64,000 nt of DNA, taken from an uncultured Oscillospiraceae bacterium (GTDB lineage: Bacteria; Bacillota; Clostridia; Oscillospirales; Oscillospiraceae). The notes under the pieces are model-generated. The model did not search any database. It saw only the letters and a program-made list of their open reading frames with translations, and was not told where the DNA came from. The translations under genes and the position numbers were made by a program. The DNA lies in NCBI GenBank assembly GCA_944385445.1, contig CALWXF010000011.1, positions 1-64,000 of the forward strand, read 5' to 3'. This document shows positions 55,661 to 63,560 of this stretch, in pieces; position 1 is the first letter of the stretch, and every line of letters begins with the position of its first letter.

Positions 55661-55865
55661 GGCGCTCACCTCGTTTCTTACTACAAGTTATGCCCGCAGT
55701 GGGGCAAACTATGAATGAAACCGTGGTGAAACACAAAAGTTTTTTCGCTCCATTTCGGGCTTTTCCAAAAGGTCCTCCCTTTTCCACGGAAGAAATCCCG
55801 CCGTCTCAGGCACATTAAGGGTTGGGCGAACGCCCAAATTGTGAACGAAGAGGCGGTGAGGATCA

Positions 55866-56912
55866 TTGAACGAAGAGGCAAAACCATGGGTGGGGATGAC
55901 CCAGGCGGTGCTGAGGGTCGTCCTGGTGGTGCTGGTGGTAGCTCTGGCCCTGTGGCCAGTCCTGGGCAGCGCCAGAGCCGACACCTTGAACGTGGTCCCT
56001 GTGGGCCGTGCCGTGGGCATCAAGCTCTTCTCCGATGGCGTTGTGGTGGTGGGAACTTCGGAAATCTCCACCCAGAACGGGGCGGTGAATCCGGCCAAGG
56101 ACTGCGGTCTGCGGGAGGGGGACATCATCACCCATATCAACTCCACCGAGGTGGATACCATTGAGGAGGTGTCCGCCCTCTTGCAGGAGCTGGAGGGGGA
56201 GACCATGAGCATCCGGGCCATCCGCAATGACCAGCAGGTGCAGCTGACCGCCCAGGCGGTGCTGTGCTCCGCTGACGGGGAGTATAAGCTGGGGGCCTGG
56301 ATTCGGGACTCCATGGCGGGCATTGGTACCGTCACCTTCTACTGTCCCCAGACCGGGGCCTTCGGGGCCTTGGGCCACGGCATCAACGACGTGGACACCG
56401 CCCTGCTCATGCCCCTGGAGAGCGGAAGCATTCTGCCCGCCACGGTCTCCGGGGTGGACAAGGGCCAGTGCGGAACCCCCGGACAGCTGCGGGGCATCTT
56501 TGAGGCGGACGTGACCCTGGGTGAGCTGGACGACAACACCTCCTGCGGCATCTACGGCACCATGACCGACACCAGTTGGTTTTCCGGTGAGGCGGTGGAG
56601 GTGGCCAGCCGGGACGAGGTGAAGGCGGGGAAAGCCACCATCCTCAGCAACATCTCCAGCAATCAGGTGGAGGAGTACGAAATTGAGATTCTCAAGGTCT
56701 ACCCGGACAGCCAGGACGGGGGCCGGGACTATCTCATCCACGTCACCGATTCCAGGCTGCTGGACAAGACCGGAGGCATAGTCCAGGGTATGAGCGGCTC
56801 CCCCATTCTCCAAAACGGTAAGATCATCGGGGCCGTCACCCACGTCATGGTGGACGACCCCACCTCTGGCTATGGCATCTATATTGGAGACATGCTCCAG
56901 GCGGCAGGATAA
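55866..56912 (+). CDS. spoIVB: SpoIVB-type sporulation signalling protease
   Basis: It is the S55 serine protease that, in the Bacillus forespore, sends the signal that activates sigma-K. It has 348 residues: N-terminal membrane anchor (about 15-37), PDZ domain (about 55-125), then the protease domain. The catalytic residues are visible as H171 (LGHGIND), an aspartate in HVTDSRL (about 295) and S310 in GMSGSP. The start is TTG 55866 after GTGAGG; ATG 55896 is possible but has a poor ribosome site. Spo0A, its usual neighbour, lies 5 kb away. Confidence 0.93.
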   Translation: MNEEAKPWVGMTQAVLRVVLVVLVVALALWPVLGSARADTLNVVPVGRAVGIKLFSDGVVVVGTSEISTQNGAVNPAKDCGLREGDIITHINSTEVDTIEEVSALLQELEGETMSIRAIRNDQQVQLTAQAVLCSADGEYKLGAWIRDSMAGIGTVTFYCPQTGAFGALGHGINDVDTALLMPLESGSILPATVSGVDKGQCGTPGQLRGIFEADVTLGELDDNTSCGIYGTMTDTSWFSGEAVEVASRDEVKAGKATILSNISSNQVEEYEIEILKVYPDSQDGGRDYLIHVTDSRLLDKTGGIVQGMSGSPILQNGKIIGAVTHVMVDDPTSGYGIYIGDMLQAAG

Positions 56913-56930
56913 CAGGAACAGGGCGAAGGC

Positions 56931-56957
56931 GCGATTTGGGCGTCTTCGCCCTTCTTA
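56931..56957 (+). terminator. Terminator of spoIVB
   Basis: GGGCGAAG/CTTCGCCC stem (with an inner CGC/GCG pair) followed by TTCTTAT. Confidence 0.8.
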
Positions 56958-56998
56958 TATGATACATATAAAATTTAATGTTTATCATTAAAAATATA

Positions 56999-57027
56999 TT
57001 GACAAAGATATATAGCACTGGTATCAT
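56999..57027 (+). promoter_or_regulatory. Sigma-A promoter of the DUF2975/HTH pair
   Basis: TTGACA (56999-57004), 17 bases, TATCAT (57022-57027), in an AT-rich stretch. Confidence 0.9.
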
Positions 57028-57064
57028 GCAAGTAGAGAAACTCACAAATTAAGGAGGGGGCTAT

Positions 57065-57655
57065 ATGGAGAAAATCATGAAATCCACCAAGCTGGTGTAC
57101 AAGATCCTTGGGATTCTGTTTTGGGTCGTTGTGGCGGTGAGTGCTGTCTTTGTGTTTTTTTCGGCTTGGGCGCTGCTGTTTATGGACCCAACAGCGGTGT
57201 TCGAGGGCTCTGCCATGACCTTTGGACAATATACCATAAAGGTGGGCAAGGAGTATACCGGGGCACAGTTGACAGGTGTTTTGTGGGCCTTTTTGATGTG
57301 CAGCATTCTAGTTGGTGTGGAGTGTGGCTACGGCATCCGAATCATTCAGGGTATTTTGGAACCTATGACCCAGGGAAGGCCCTTTCATCGGGAAGTCAGC
57401 GATGGTCTGAACAAATTGTCCTATGTGGTCCTGATTTTTGGGGTGGTGGGATTAATTGCCCAAGGAGCGTTTGGCCTGGCGTTCGATCATCTGATCAATA
57501 CCACTACCACAGTTCCGGCAGGTGTGGTGGAATCCCACTCCCTATGGACTGGATTTGATGTTCAGTTTGTGGTGTGGTTCTTTTTGATTCGTCTGTTCCG
57601 GCGTATTTTTATCTACGGGGAAACCCTGCAGCAGCTGTCCGACGAGACGCTGTAA
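57065..57655 (+). CDS. DUF2975 family membrane protein
   Basis: A 196-residue protein with four membrane helices (near residues 15-38, 74-92, 115-135 and 160-178), the layout of DUF2975. AAGGAGGGGG precedes the ATG. It is followed by a short YozG-type helix-turn-helix gene after 20 bases; DUF2975 and a YozG-like regulator are a recurrent pair in Firmicutes. The function is unknown. Confidence 0.88.
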   Translation: MEKIMKSTKLVYKILGILFWVVVAVSAVFVFFSAWALLFMDPTAVFEGSAMTFGQYTIKVGKEYTGAQLTGVLWAFLMCSILVGVECGYGIRIIQGILEPMTQGRPFHREVSDGLNKLSYVVLIFGVVGLIAQGAFGLAFDHLINTTTTVPAGVVESHSLWTGFDVQFVVWFFLIRLFRRIFIYGETLQQLSDETL

Positions 57656-57675
57656 CGTGGAATGAGGAGAAGCTT

Positions 57676-57900
57676 ATGCCCATTGTATTACGATTGGACC
57701 GGGTGATGGCAGACCGGAAAATGTCGCTCAATGCCCTGGCGGAAAAGGTTGGCATCGCCAATGTGAACCTGTCGAAAATCAAGACGGGGAAGGTCAGCGC
57801 TATCCGCTTTTCCACCCTGGAGGCCATTTGTGAGGCGCTGCACTGTCAGCCGGGGGATATTTTGGAGTACATGCCGCCTCAGACTGATGAGGACGGGTGA
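57676..57900 (+). CDS. YozG-like Cro/C1 helix-turn-helix regulator
   Basis: A 74-residue DNA-binding protein that is almost entirely one helix-turn-helix domain (VMADRKMSLNALAEKVGIAN, recognition VNLSKIKTGKVSAIRFSTL, then EALHCQPGDILEYMP). GAGGAG precedes the ATG. It lies 20 bases after the DUF2975 gene and is expected to regulate that pair. It ends in acidic DEDG. Confidence 0.9.
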   Translation: MPIVLRLDRVMADRKMSLNALAEKVGIANVNLSKIKTGKVSAIRFSTLEAICEALHCQPGDILEYMPPQTDEDG

Positions 57901-57916
57901 ATAACCGAGAGATATA

Positions 57917-57947
57917 GAAGAAGGATGGCATGCGCCATCCTTCTTTT
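57917..57947 (+). terminator. Terminator of the DUF2975/HTH pair
   Basis: AGAAGGATGGC/GCCATCCTTCT stem with a 4-base loop and TTTTGC. Confidence 0.88.
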
Positions 57948-57974
57948 GCTATGAAAAACTCCCGCTTTTTCAAA

Positions 57975-58003
57975 TTGTTTTTCCCGTCTATCCCTCTTAC
58001 AAT
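57975..58003 (+). promoter_or_regulatory. Promoter of the MerR-type gene at 58047
   Basis: TTGTTT (57975-57980), 17 bases, TACAAT (57998-58003). The start codon is 44 bases further on. Confidence 0.7.
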
Positions 58004-58046
58004 ACATTTATAGGACTGAAACACGTTTCAACAGGAGGAACCCATC

Positions 58047-58481
58047 ATGTACACCATGGAACAGCTTTCCACCCTTACAGGGCTTACCACCCGCACCCTG
58101 CGCAACTATTTGAAAGCGGAGATTCTCCAAGGCAGCAAAGACACGGGCATCTGGCAGTTTACTGAGGAGCAGGTTTCGGAGTTTGTGCGCCATCCGGCAG
58201 TGTCTCCCAGCATTCAGGCCAAACACCATGCCATTGTCTATGATTTTCTGGCAAGACAAGATCATAGCGAGAATGAAATGTGCAACCTTTTGGACCGCAC
58301 ATTGGGAGAAGAGGAAGCAAAGAAGCTGGCAGACTTCTTTTGCCATGCTGCCAGCAGTTGCACCCACATCCGCTTTGCCTTCTCCTATGAGTCCGGCAAG
58401 GCCCGGTATATCCTCAAAGGGACAGAGGCGGATGTCAGTCAGATCATGAGGGAATTTTACCAAAGCCCGGACATCCTGTAA
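58047..58481 (+). CDS. MerR-type helix-turn-helix regulator with a short effector domain
   Basis: A 144-residue protein with an N-terminal MerR/excisionase-like helix-turn-helix (MEQLSTLTGLTTRTLRNYLKAEILQ) and a C-terminal domain of about 80 residues that is not recognised, containing conserved-looking cysteines (MCNLLDRT, FFCHAASSCTHIRFAFSY). AGGAGGAACCC precedes the ATG. It could bind a small ligand or metal through the cysteines; this is a guess. It is a stand-alone gene. Confidence 0.82.
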   Translation: MYTMEQLSTLTGLTTRTLRNYLKAEILQGSKDTGIWQFTEEQVSEFVRHPAVSPSIQAKHHAIVYDFLARQDHSENEMCNLLDRTLGEEEAKKLADFFCHAASSCTHIRFAFSYESGKARYILKGTEADVSQIMREFYQSPDIL

Positions 58482-58589
58482 AAAAGTTCGTGACGAGGGA
58501 GGAAAAGCATAGTACAATATAGGCACTTATCTGTGGGGTTCTGCTTGAAATAGACAAAATATAGAATAAATGGAAGGGAGTGTTCCACG

Positions 58590-58859
58590 ATGAAAGACAG
58601 ACTGTCCAAGCTGACGGTTGCCAGTGGAATCCTGGGACTTGTCCTCTTGTTTGGGGTCATGTTGTCTGGAGCGGCATATCCCAGCTTGGTGTTTCGCATT
58701 GGTGCCCCCTTGGGATTGCTGTTTGTCTTTCTCAGCGCGGGGCTCCTGGGGTTGCGGTATTTGCGGGACATCTGTGAAGCTGTTCAGGAGAAACAATGGA
58801 TGTTGGCACTGGGGCTTATGTTCATGTTGTTGGTTGTGGGTGTGCTGATGCTGATTTGA
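58590..58859 (+). CDS. Small membrane protein, three helices
   Basis: An 89-residue hydrophobic protein with three membrane helices (about residues 8-28, 32-54 and 68-88). No family recognised. GGAGTG upstream. A weak promoter (GTGACG, 17 bases, TACAAT) may lie near 58489-58517. It is followed after about 100 bases by the 248-residue membrane protein gene. Confidence 0.7.
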   Translation: MKDRLSKLTVASGILGLVLLFGVMLSGAAYPSLVFRIGAPLGLLFVFLSAGLLGLRYLRDICEAVQEKQWMLALGLMFMLLVVGVLMLI

Positions 58860-58961
58860 GTAGACGGGGGGAACGATTGTTTTACACCCTCTATATGGAA
58901 GATCACATGCAGATGTGGTACAATACCAGAAGAGAGAAAAACGGAAAAGGCAGGTGTGAAT

Positions 58962-59708
58962 ATGCAGCGTCTGAGAGAGTTGAATGGGTATCAAAAGGTG
59001 ATTTTGATTCTGATGGCGGCTATGGTGCTGGTGTTCACCGTGCTCTATCCAGTCCTCACCTCCCGCCAGGCCTTTTCCTACCGGGATGGCTTGTTGCTGC
59101 GTACCCAGGAGGGAGAGAATACGGTGTACCAGGGGAAGGTGTATGGAGAAACGGCCCGCTTCACCGTGTCCCCGGACCAGACCGTGGAGTTCCACTACGG
59201 GGAGAAGACCTACGGCCCCTACACCGTTCTGGAGGACCCTGACTCCACGGATCTGCCGGAGGGAGTGCGGGGGATCCAGCTGCAGCGGAACGGGGAGACC
59301 TTCTTTCGAGGCGGTGTATCCGGGGAGGGTGAGACCTTCTGCGTGTACCGTCAGGACGGCAGCCAGATGCATGGGGACAGCTCCATGGGGATATCCTTCG
59401 ATGAATACGGGAGTTTTACAGGTATGATGGAGCCCTCAGCCTACACCATCCTGGAGGTCATGTTTGGCCCGGAGCTGACCCATCCGGGAAGCTGGTGGGG
59501 GTGGGTGTTAGGCGTGGTCATTTGTGTGGCCACGGCCATCACCATGCTGTATGCTGATGAGCTGTTCCGCTTCCATCTTCTCTTTGAAATCAGCAATGTG
59601 GAGGATGTGGAGCCCTCCGGGTGGGAGATGGCCAGCCGATACATCTCCTGGACGCTCCTGCCTATATTGGCACTGGCGGTCTTTATCATAGGATTATTGT
59701 ACTGGTAA
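58962..59708 (+). CDS. Hypothetical membrane protein
   Basis: A 248-residue protein with one N-terminal membrane helix (about residues 10-32), an extracellular beta-rich region (about 35-160) and two C-terminal helices (about 175-195 and 225-245). No family recognised. The start at ATG 58962 has AGGTG six bases upstream; a GTG two codons earlier is possible. A terminator follows. The extracellular part has a pattern of repeated strands (EGENTVYQGKVYGETARFTV). Confidence 0.75.
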   Translation: MQRLRELNGYQKVILILMAAMVLVFTVLYPVLTSRQAFSYRDGLLLRTQEGENTVYQGKVYGETARFTVSPDQTVEFHYGEKTYGPYTVLEDPDSTDLPEGVRGIQLQRNGETFFRGGVSGEGETFCVYRQDGSQMHGDSSMGISFDEYGSFTGMMEPSAYTILEVMFGPELTHPGSWWGWVLGVVICVATAITMLYADELFRFHLLFEISNVEDVEPSGWEMASRYISWTLLPILALAVFIIGLLYW

Positions 59709-59711
59709 AAC

Positions 59712-59745
59712 AGGGCGGAAGCGGAATAGCTTCCGCCCTATTTTT
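59712..59745 (+). terminator. Terminator after the 248-residue membrane protein gene
   Basis: AGGGCGGAAGC/GCTTCCGCCCT stem with a 6-base loop, then ATTTTT. Confidence 0.92.
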
Positions 59746-59810
59746 CCCTCTGTCTTTTTTGGAGACTTTATGGTAGAATGAGCCCGATACAGACGAGGCA
59801 GGTGCAGACC

Positions 59811-60527
59811 GTGGACACATGGAAGTTGCTGATTGGGCTGGTCTTGGTGCTGGTGATCGCTGGAGTGGCGGTGATTGTGTGGGCAGTTTTCCCGTACCAC
59901 CGGAACAGACGCTCGGGTCCACCCAGCGGGAAGCCCATCAGGAGAGGGCGGCAGTACGACAACGAGGGGTATGACCCCCGAGGTTACGACCGGGACGGCT
60001 ATGACCGCCTGGGGTATGACGCCAGAGGCTATGATCGCAACGGGTACGATTGGCAGGGGTACAATGCCAAAGGCTATAACGCAGCGGGCTATGACCGCTT
60101 TGGCTATGACATACAGGGGTATGATGAAAATGGCTACGACCGCCGGGGATATAATGTCTACGGCAGAGACCTATATGGGCGGTATAATCGCCTCTACGAT
60201 GTGGCCGATTTTGCAGATTCCTTATACAGCTCTGAGGGATTTCTCAGCCCCCAACGCTACCCGGTGGGAGTGACCTACCACGCCAAGCAGCGCATCCAGG
60301 AGCGGATGCAGGGCAGGGCGGGGGGCGATGTTCAGGCGTTGGCTGTAAAGGCCTACAGCTTTGGCAGAAGCGCCCGGCAGCTGAAACGCACCTCTGCCCG
60401 GATGGTGCAGGAGCTTCAGGAGCAGCACGAGAACGGCGTGGTGCTCATCTACCGCGGTTATGTCTATATTTTCTCCAGTGACAACCAGCTGATTACCGTC
60501 TACCGCAATGAGCGTATTCCTTTGTGA
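59811..60527 (+). CDS. Membrane protein with Y[D/N]xxG pentapeptide repeats and a DUF4258-like end
   Basis: A 238-residue protein (from GTG 59811; an ATG at 59778 would add 11 residues). One N-terminal membrane helix (about residues 4-26) is followed by a basic stretch and fourteen unbroken pentapeptides of the form Y-[D/N]-x-x-G (59956-60165), then a degenerate unit. The C-terminal domain contains YHAKQRIQERM and a final VVLIYRGYVYIFSS strand, which recalls DUF4258. GTG 59811 is favoured by AGGTG seven bases upstream and by a TGGTAGAAT extended -10 at 59771-59779 that overlaps the alternative start. The repeat might bind metal or form a flexible spacer. The function is unknown. Confidence 0.75.
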   Translation: MDTWKLLIGLVLVLVIAGVAVIVWAVFPYHRNRRSGPPSGKPIRRGRQYDNEGYDPRGYDRDGYDRLGYDARGYDRNGYDWQGYNAKGYNAAGYDRFGYDIQGYDENGYDRRGYNVYGRDLYGRYNRLYDVADFADSLYSSEGFLSPQRYPVGVTYHAKQRIQERMQGRAGGDVQALAVKAYSFGRSARQLKRTSARMVQELQEQHENGVVLIYRGYVYIFSSDNQLITVYRNERIPL

Positions 60528-60547
60528 TGAGAGGAGGAGGAACTTCG

Positions 60548-60796
60548 ATGATGGAACAGGAAAAGGAACTTCAGAGCCCCCGCAGCCGTCGGGAGCATGT
60601 GAGCACCTTCCGGCGCTATCGACTGGGCTGGGTGCTGCTGGGTATGATCGCCACAGCGGTGGTGGTGATATTGGCCAACGGCAGCATCGCAGCCACCGTC
60701 ATGCTGCCCCTGATTGTGGGTGCCTTTATTTTCCGTTCGGCCCTGGTGGAAAACTACAACCGAAGACAGGCAGAGGAAAGCCAAGAGAATGAATGA
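60548..60796 (+). CDS. Small membrane protein with two helices
   Basis: An 82-residue protein: a charged N-terminus (EQEKELQSPRSRREHVSTFRR), two membrane helices (about 32-50 and 53-68) and a charged C-terminal tail. No family recognised. GGAGG eight bases upstream of ATG 60548. It follows the pentapeptide-repeat protein gene after 20 bases and is likely co-transcribed with it. Confidence 0.75.
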   Translation: MMEQEKELQSPRSRREHVSTFRRYRLGWVLLGMIATAVVVILANGSIAATVMLPLIVGAFIFRSALVENYNRRQAEESQENE

Positions 60797-60800
60797 GAGC

Positions 60801-60840
60801 AGCCAAGAGGCGGGACATGTCCGCCTCTTGGCTGGTTGTT
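60801..60840 (+). terminator. Probable terminator of the repeat-protein pair
   Basis: Perfect 13-bp stem AGCCAAGAGGCGG/CCGCCTCTTGGCT with a 7-base loop; the U-tract is weak (GGTTGTTTCT). Confidence 0.75.
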
Positions 60841-60876
60841 TCTGTGGGTGAAAGGAAAACTTTTTTGCAAAAACTC

Positions 60877-60907
60877 TTGACCTTCCACCAGGTGAAAGGT
60901 GTATTTT
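60877..60907 (+). promoter_or_regulatory. MerR-type promoter with 19-bp spacer and dyad
   Basis: TTGACC (60877-60882), 19 bases, TATTTT (60902-60907). A dyad ACCTTCCACC-A-GGTGAAAGGT (60880-60900) occupies the spacer. Long spacers with a dyad are the hallmark of MerR-family promoters; the gene directly downstream encodes a MerR protein, which suggests autoregulation. Confidence 0.88.
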
Positions 60908-60937
60908 GACACCAGAGCCAGAGAGGAGGCGCATGAT

Positions 60938-61822
60938 ATGAACATCAAAGAGGCAGAGAAACTGACGGGAATTTCCAAGCGCAACATCCGATTTTATGAG
61001 CAGAAGGGAATGCTGCACCCCGCCCGCAATCAGGACAACGACTACCGGGACTACTCGTCCCAGGATATTGAGCGGCTCAAGCTCATCCGAGCCCTGCGCA
61101 TGGTGGATATGCCCCTGGAGGAGATTCAGAAGGTGCTGGACGGGAAGACGTCCCTGGAGGACGCCGCCACGGCCCAGGAGCGGCAGCTGCGGGAGCGGAT
61201 TCAGGAGGTACAGACCGCCATCCGGTTCTGTAAATCCCTGCAAGTGCTGAGAGGGGATGCAGAGGTAGATGCCATTCTGAAGGAGATGGACCGGGAGGAA
61301 AACCGGAAGCACCTGTTTACCCAGTGGAGAGAGGACTACAAAAAGATGTGCAAGTTCCTCCAGAAGGCCACCTTTACCTATATCCCCGAGGGGGCCGTGA
61401 CCAACGCCCGGGAGTTTACCCAGGCGCTGTTGGACTTCGCCCGGGAGAACGAGGTGGACATCACCATCACCAAAGAGGGGATGTACCCGGAATTTACGTT
61501 GGATGGAGTGGAGTACACCGCAGAGCGGCTGTACACCCAGATGGGCCGGGCACCCGTTGCCACCGTGCGCTGCACTGCCAAGCACCCGGAGACCTTGGAA
61601 CCGGACCTGCCCGCTGGGAAGAAGCGGGCTATGAAGCTGCTGCACTTTGCCTGGATCCCCCTGGCCGTGGTCCTGATGTCGGTGGCCATGGTGGCCCGCA
61701 ATGGCGGACTGCCCTTCCTGGCCACCCTGGATGGGGTGGTGCTGGGGATCGTCTTTCCCCTGGTGGTGGGGGTCATGTTGTACCGCTCCATGCTCTTTTA
61801 CTACAATAATAAGAACAAATAA
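60938..61822 (+). CDS. MerR-family transcriptional regulator with C-terminal membrane helices
   Basis: A 294-residue protein. The N-terminal MerR domain (MNIKEAEKLTGISKRNIRFYEQKG, then DYRDYSSQDIERLKLIRALRM) is followed by a coiled-coil dimerisation region, a middle domain of about 100 residues and two C-terminal hydrophobic helices (about residues 240-258 and 263-283), so it may be tethered to the membrane. That is unusual for the family and may mean that it senses envelope signals or is processed. GAGGAGG upstream of ATG 60938. It is controlled by its own MerR-type promoter. Confidence 0.9.
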   Translation: MNIKEAEKLTGISKRNIRFYEQKGMLHPARNQDNDYRDYSSQDIERLKLIRALRMVDMPLEEIQKVLDGKTSLEDAATAQERQLRERIQEVQTAIRFCKSLQVLRGDAEVDAILKEMDREENRKHLFTQWREDYKKMCKFLQKATFTYIPEGAVTNAREFTQALLDFARENEVDITITKEGMYPEFTLDGVEYTAERLYTQMGRAPVATVRCTAKHPETLEPDLPAGKKRAMKLLHFAWIPLAVVLMSVAMVARNGGLPFLATLDGVVLGIVFPLVVGVMLYRSMLFYYNNKNK

Positions 61823-61873
61823 CGAAACTTCAATCATCCTGTAGGAAAATCAGCGGCTGAGAGATTACAAAAT

Positions 61874-61938
61874 TTGACAATCCTGTCGAACGAAAGTGGA
61901 AACTATGGCTTGCCAGATCGGGCATTCTGTGGTATTTT
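61874..61938 (+). promoter_or_regulatory. spo0A control region: 0A box and sigma-A promoter
   Basis: The core 0A box TGTCGAA is at 61884-61890, directly beside TTGACA (61874-61879). A second promoter fits well: TTGCCA (61910-61915), 17 bases, TATTTT (61933-61938). Spo0A may autoregulate. No convincing sigma-H site was seen. Confidence 0.7.
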
Positions 61939-62001
61939 AGAGGTACAGGAAAAAGATGGTAAAACCAGACTGACTCCACTTGAGAAAGGATTGTCACACA
62001 G

Positions 62002-62763
62002 ATGAGCGATGTGAAGAAGATCATCATTGCGGATGCCTCAGAGGAGTACCGCGGGATGTTGGCGGATGCCCTGGGGGACCGTGAGGATATGGAGGTCGTG
62101 GCCCAGACCGGGGACGGGGAAGCTCTGTTGGACCTGGTGGCCAAGCATCAGCCCCAGGGGATTATTATGGACTTGATGCTCACCGGGATGGACGGGTTGG
62201 AGGTACTGGAGCAGCTGGGGCCCAATCGGCCCAGGGTTGTGGTGCTCTCCGCCTTTTCCCATTCTGCCCTGGCCCAGCAGGTGAAGGAGCGGGGGGCGGA
62301 CTACTGTATGCTCAAGCCCTGCCGTCTGTCTGCGGTGGTGGAGCGCATGGCCCAGCTGTGCGATCAGACCCAGGAGCGCCAGACCCACCAGGAGGAGGAA
62401 GAGTGGGATTTAGAACGGAAGATCACCTCCATCATCCATGAGATCGGGGTGCCCGCCCACATCAAGGGCTACCAGTATCTCCGGGTGGCCATTGCCATGG
62501 CGGTGGAGGATATGGGGATGATCAATGCCGTGACCAAGGTGCTCTATCCCGAGGTGGCCAAGCGGTTTGGCACCACCGCCAGCCGGGTGGAGCGGGCCAT
62601 CCGCCACGCCATTGAGGTGGCCTGGGACCGGGGAGACCTGGAGGTGCTGCAGTGGTACTTCGGCTACACCGTGTCCAACACCAAGGGCAAGCCCACCAAC
62701 AGCGAGTTCATCGCCATGATCGCCGACCGCATCGCCCTGGAGCGGGACAAACGGGCGGGATGA
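62002..62763 (+). CDS. spo0A: Sporulation master regulator Spo0A
   Basis: The response regulator that commits the cell to sporulation. It has 253 residues: receiver domain (1-120) with phosphoacceptor D57, S83 and K105, then the C-terminal DNA-binding domain with the full Spo0A signature ([44 protein letters not shown]; a [15 protein letters not shown] tail). The acidic pair at the N-terminus reads A-D-A rather than A-D-D (D11, A12), which is unusual. AAAGGA upstream of the ATG. The usual partner spoIVB is 5 kb upstream, not adjacent. Confidence 0.97.
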   Translation: MSDVKKIIIADASEEYRGMLADALGDREDMEVVAQTGDGEALLDLVAKHQPQGIIMDLMLTGMDGLEVLEQLGPNRPRVVVLSAFSHSALAQQVKERGADYCMLKPCRLSAVVERMAQLCDQTQERQTHQEEEEWDLERKITSIIHEIGVPAHIKGYQYLRVAIAMAVEDMGMINAVTKVLYPEVAKRFGTTASRVERAIRHAIEVAWDRGDLEVLQWYFGYTVSNTKGKPTNSEFIAMIADRIALERDKRAG

Positions 62764-63049
62764 GCTGCGCCCTGATAGGACGATATGGGTAGAATGAATA
62801 ACGAAGAATGAATCATTACGGTGTGCCGCTGTAACGGCACGGATTCAGGGAATCAGCACGGGCTGGAGGGCTAGAAATCAGGCTCCCTTGTGTAAAGGGA
62901 GCTGTCACCGTAGGTGACTGAGGGATTGTCTGTGGAGACCAGCGGAACATACCCAGCAACACAGGAGGGCTGGTCCCGTCAATCCCTCCGCCCCGGCTTG
63001 CGCCGGGCCACCTCCCTTTGCACAAGGGAGGCTTTTGAACCAAAACACA
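62764..63049. other. Gene-free repeat region between spo0A and luxS
   Basis: No gene seen. 62808-62846 resembles the start of the repeat region after 3184. 62881-63031 holds a head-to-head pair of the short palindromic repeats. No clear terminator for spo0A is visible before the shared one at 63050-63090. Confidence 0.75.
62881..63031. repeat. Head-to-head pair of short palindromic repeats
   Basis: A reverse copy (GGCTCCCTTGTGTAAAGGGAGC...GACTGAGGGATTG, 62881-62929) faces a forward copy (CAATCCCTCCGCCCCGGC...CACAAGGGAGGC, 62979-63031), with 49 bases between. The same arrangement is at 41404-41525; mirrored ends suggest a MITE-like element. Confidence 0.82.
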
Positions 63050-63090
63050 AAAGGGCCGATGTAGACGTTTTTCGTCCACATCGGCTTTTT
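63050..63090. terminator. Bidirectional terminator between spo0A and luxS
   Basis: GCCGATGTAGACG/CGTCCACATCGGC stem (one mismatch), flanked by TTTTTG on the plus strand and CCTTTTGTGTTTT on the minus strand. Confidence 0.88.
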
Positions 63091-63100
63091 GTATGTGTAT

Positions 63101-63559
63101 TTAATAGGCCAGCCGTTCCACGGTCCAGTCCCGGATGAGATTGGCGTAGTAGCGGCACTGGGTGCGGGCCAGGTCCACATCCAGGTTGATGTAGTTGCCG
63201 CACTCCACCGCCGACTTGCCCGGCATCTCCCCGGTGTAGTTGGCCCCCGCCTCAAAGACGGACTGGACCAGGGCGATGCAGTCCTCCATGGTCAGCTGCT
63301 CGTTGTCCAGCAGCACATAGAATCCGGTTTGGCATCCCATGGGGCCGAAGTAGATGACCCCATCCTTTTGGGGGGAGTTGCGCAACAGGGTGGCGATGAT
63401 GTGCTCCACCGAGTGCATCTCGGCGTTGGTGAGCAGGTCCCCGGTATTGGGCACTTTAAAGCGCAGATCGAAAGTCACCACGTTCCCGTCCCGGCGGGAG
63501 AGATACATGCCGGGGCGCAGGGTGGTGTGGTCCACCTGAAAGCTTGCGATTTTTTCCAT
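63101..63559 (-). CDS. luxS: S-ribosylhomocysteine lyase LuxS
   Basis: It cleaves S-ribosylhomocysteine to homocysteine and the autoinducer-2 precursor. It has 152 residues. Metal ligands are H49 and H53 (HSVEH) and C120 (SAVECGNY); the catalytic C76 is in GPMGCQTGFY, and E52 is in the metal motif. The start lies one base after the stop codon of mtnN, with GGAGGT inside the mtnN end. The pair forms the detoxification arm of the activated methyl cycle. Confidence 0.98.
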   Translation of the reverse strand: MEKIASFQVDHTTLRPGMYLSRRDGNVVTFDLRFKVPNTGDLLTNAEMHSVEHIIATLLRNSPQKDGVIYFGPMGCQTGFYVLLDNEQLTMEDCIALVQSVFEAGANYTGEMPGKSAVECGNYINLDVDLARTQCRYYANLIRDWTVERLAY

Positions 63560-63560
63560 A

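Noticed and set aside
55841..56164. Alternative frame starting GTG 55841 near spoIVB
   Set aside because: The duplication GAACGAAGAGGC makes two similar starts, but only the TTG 55866 frame continues into the PDZ and protease domains.
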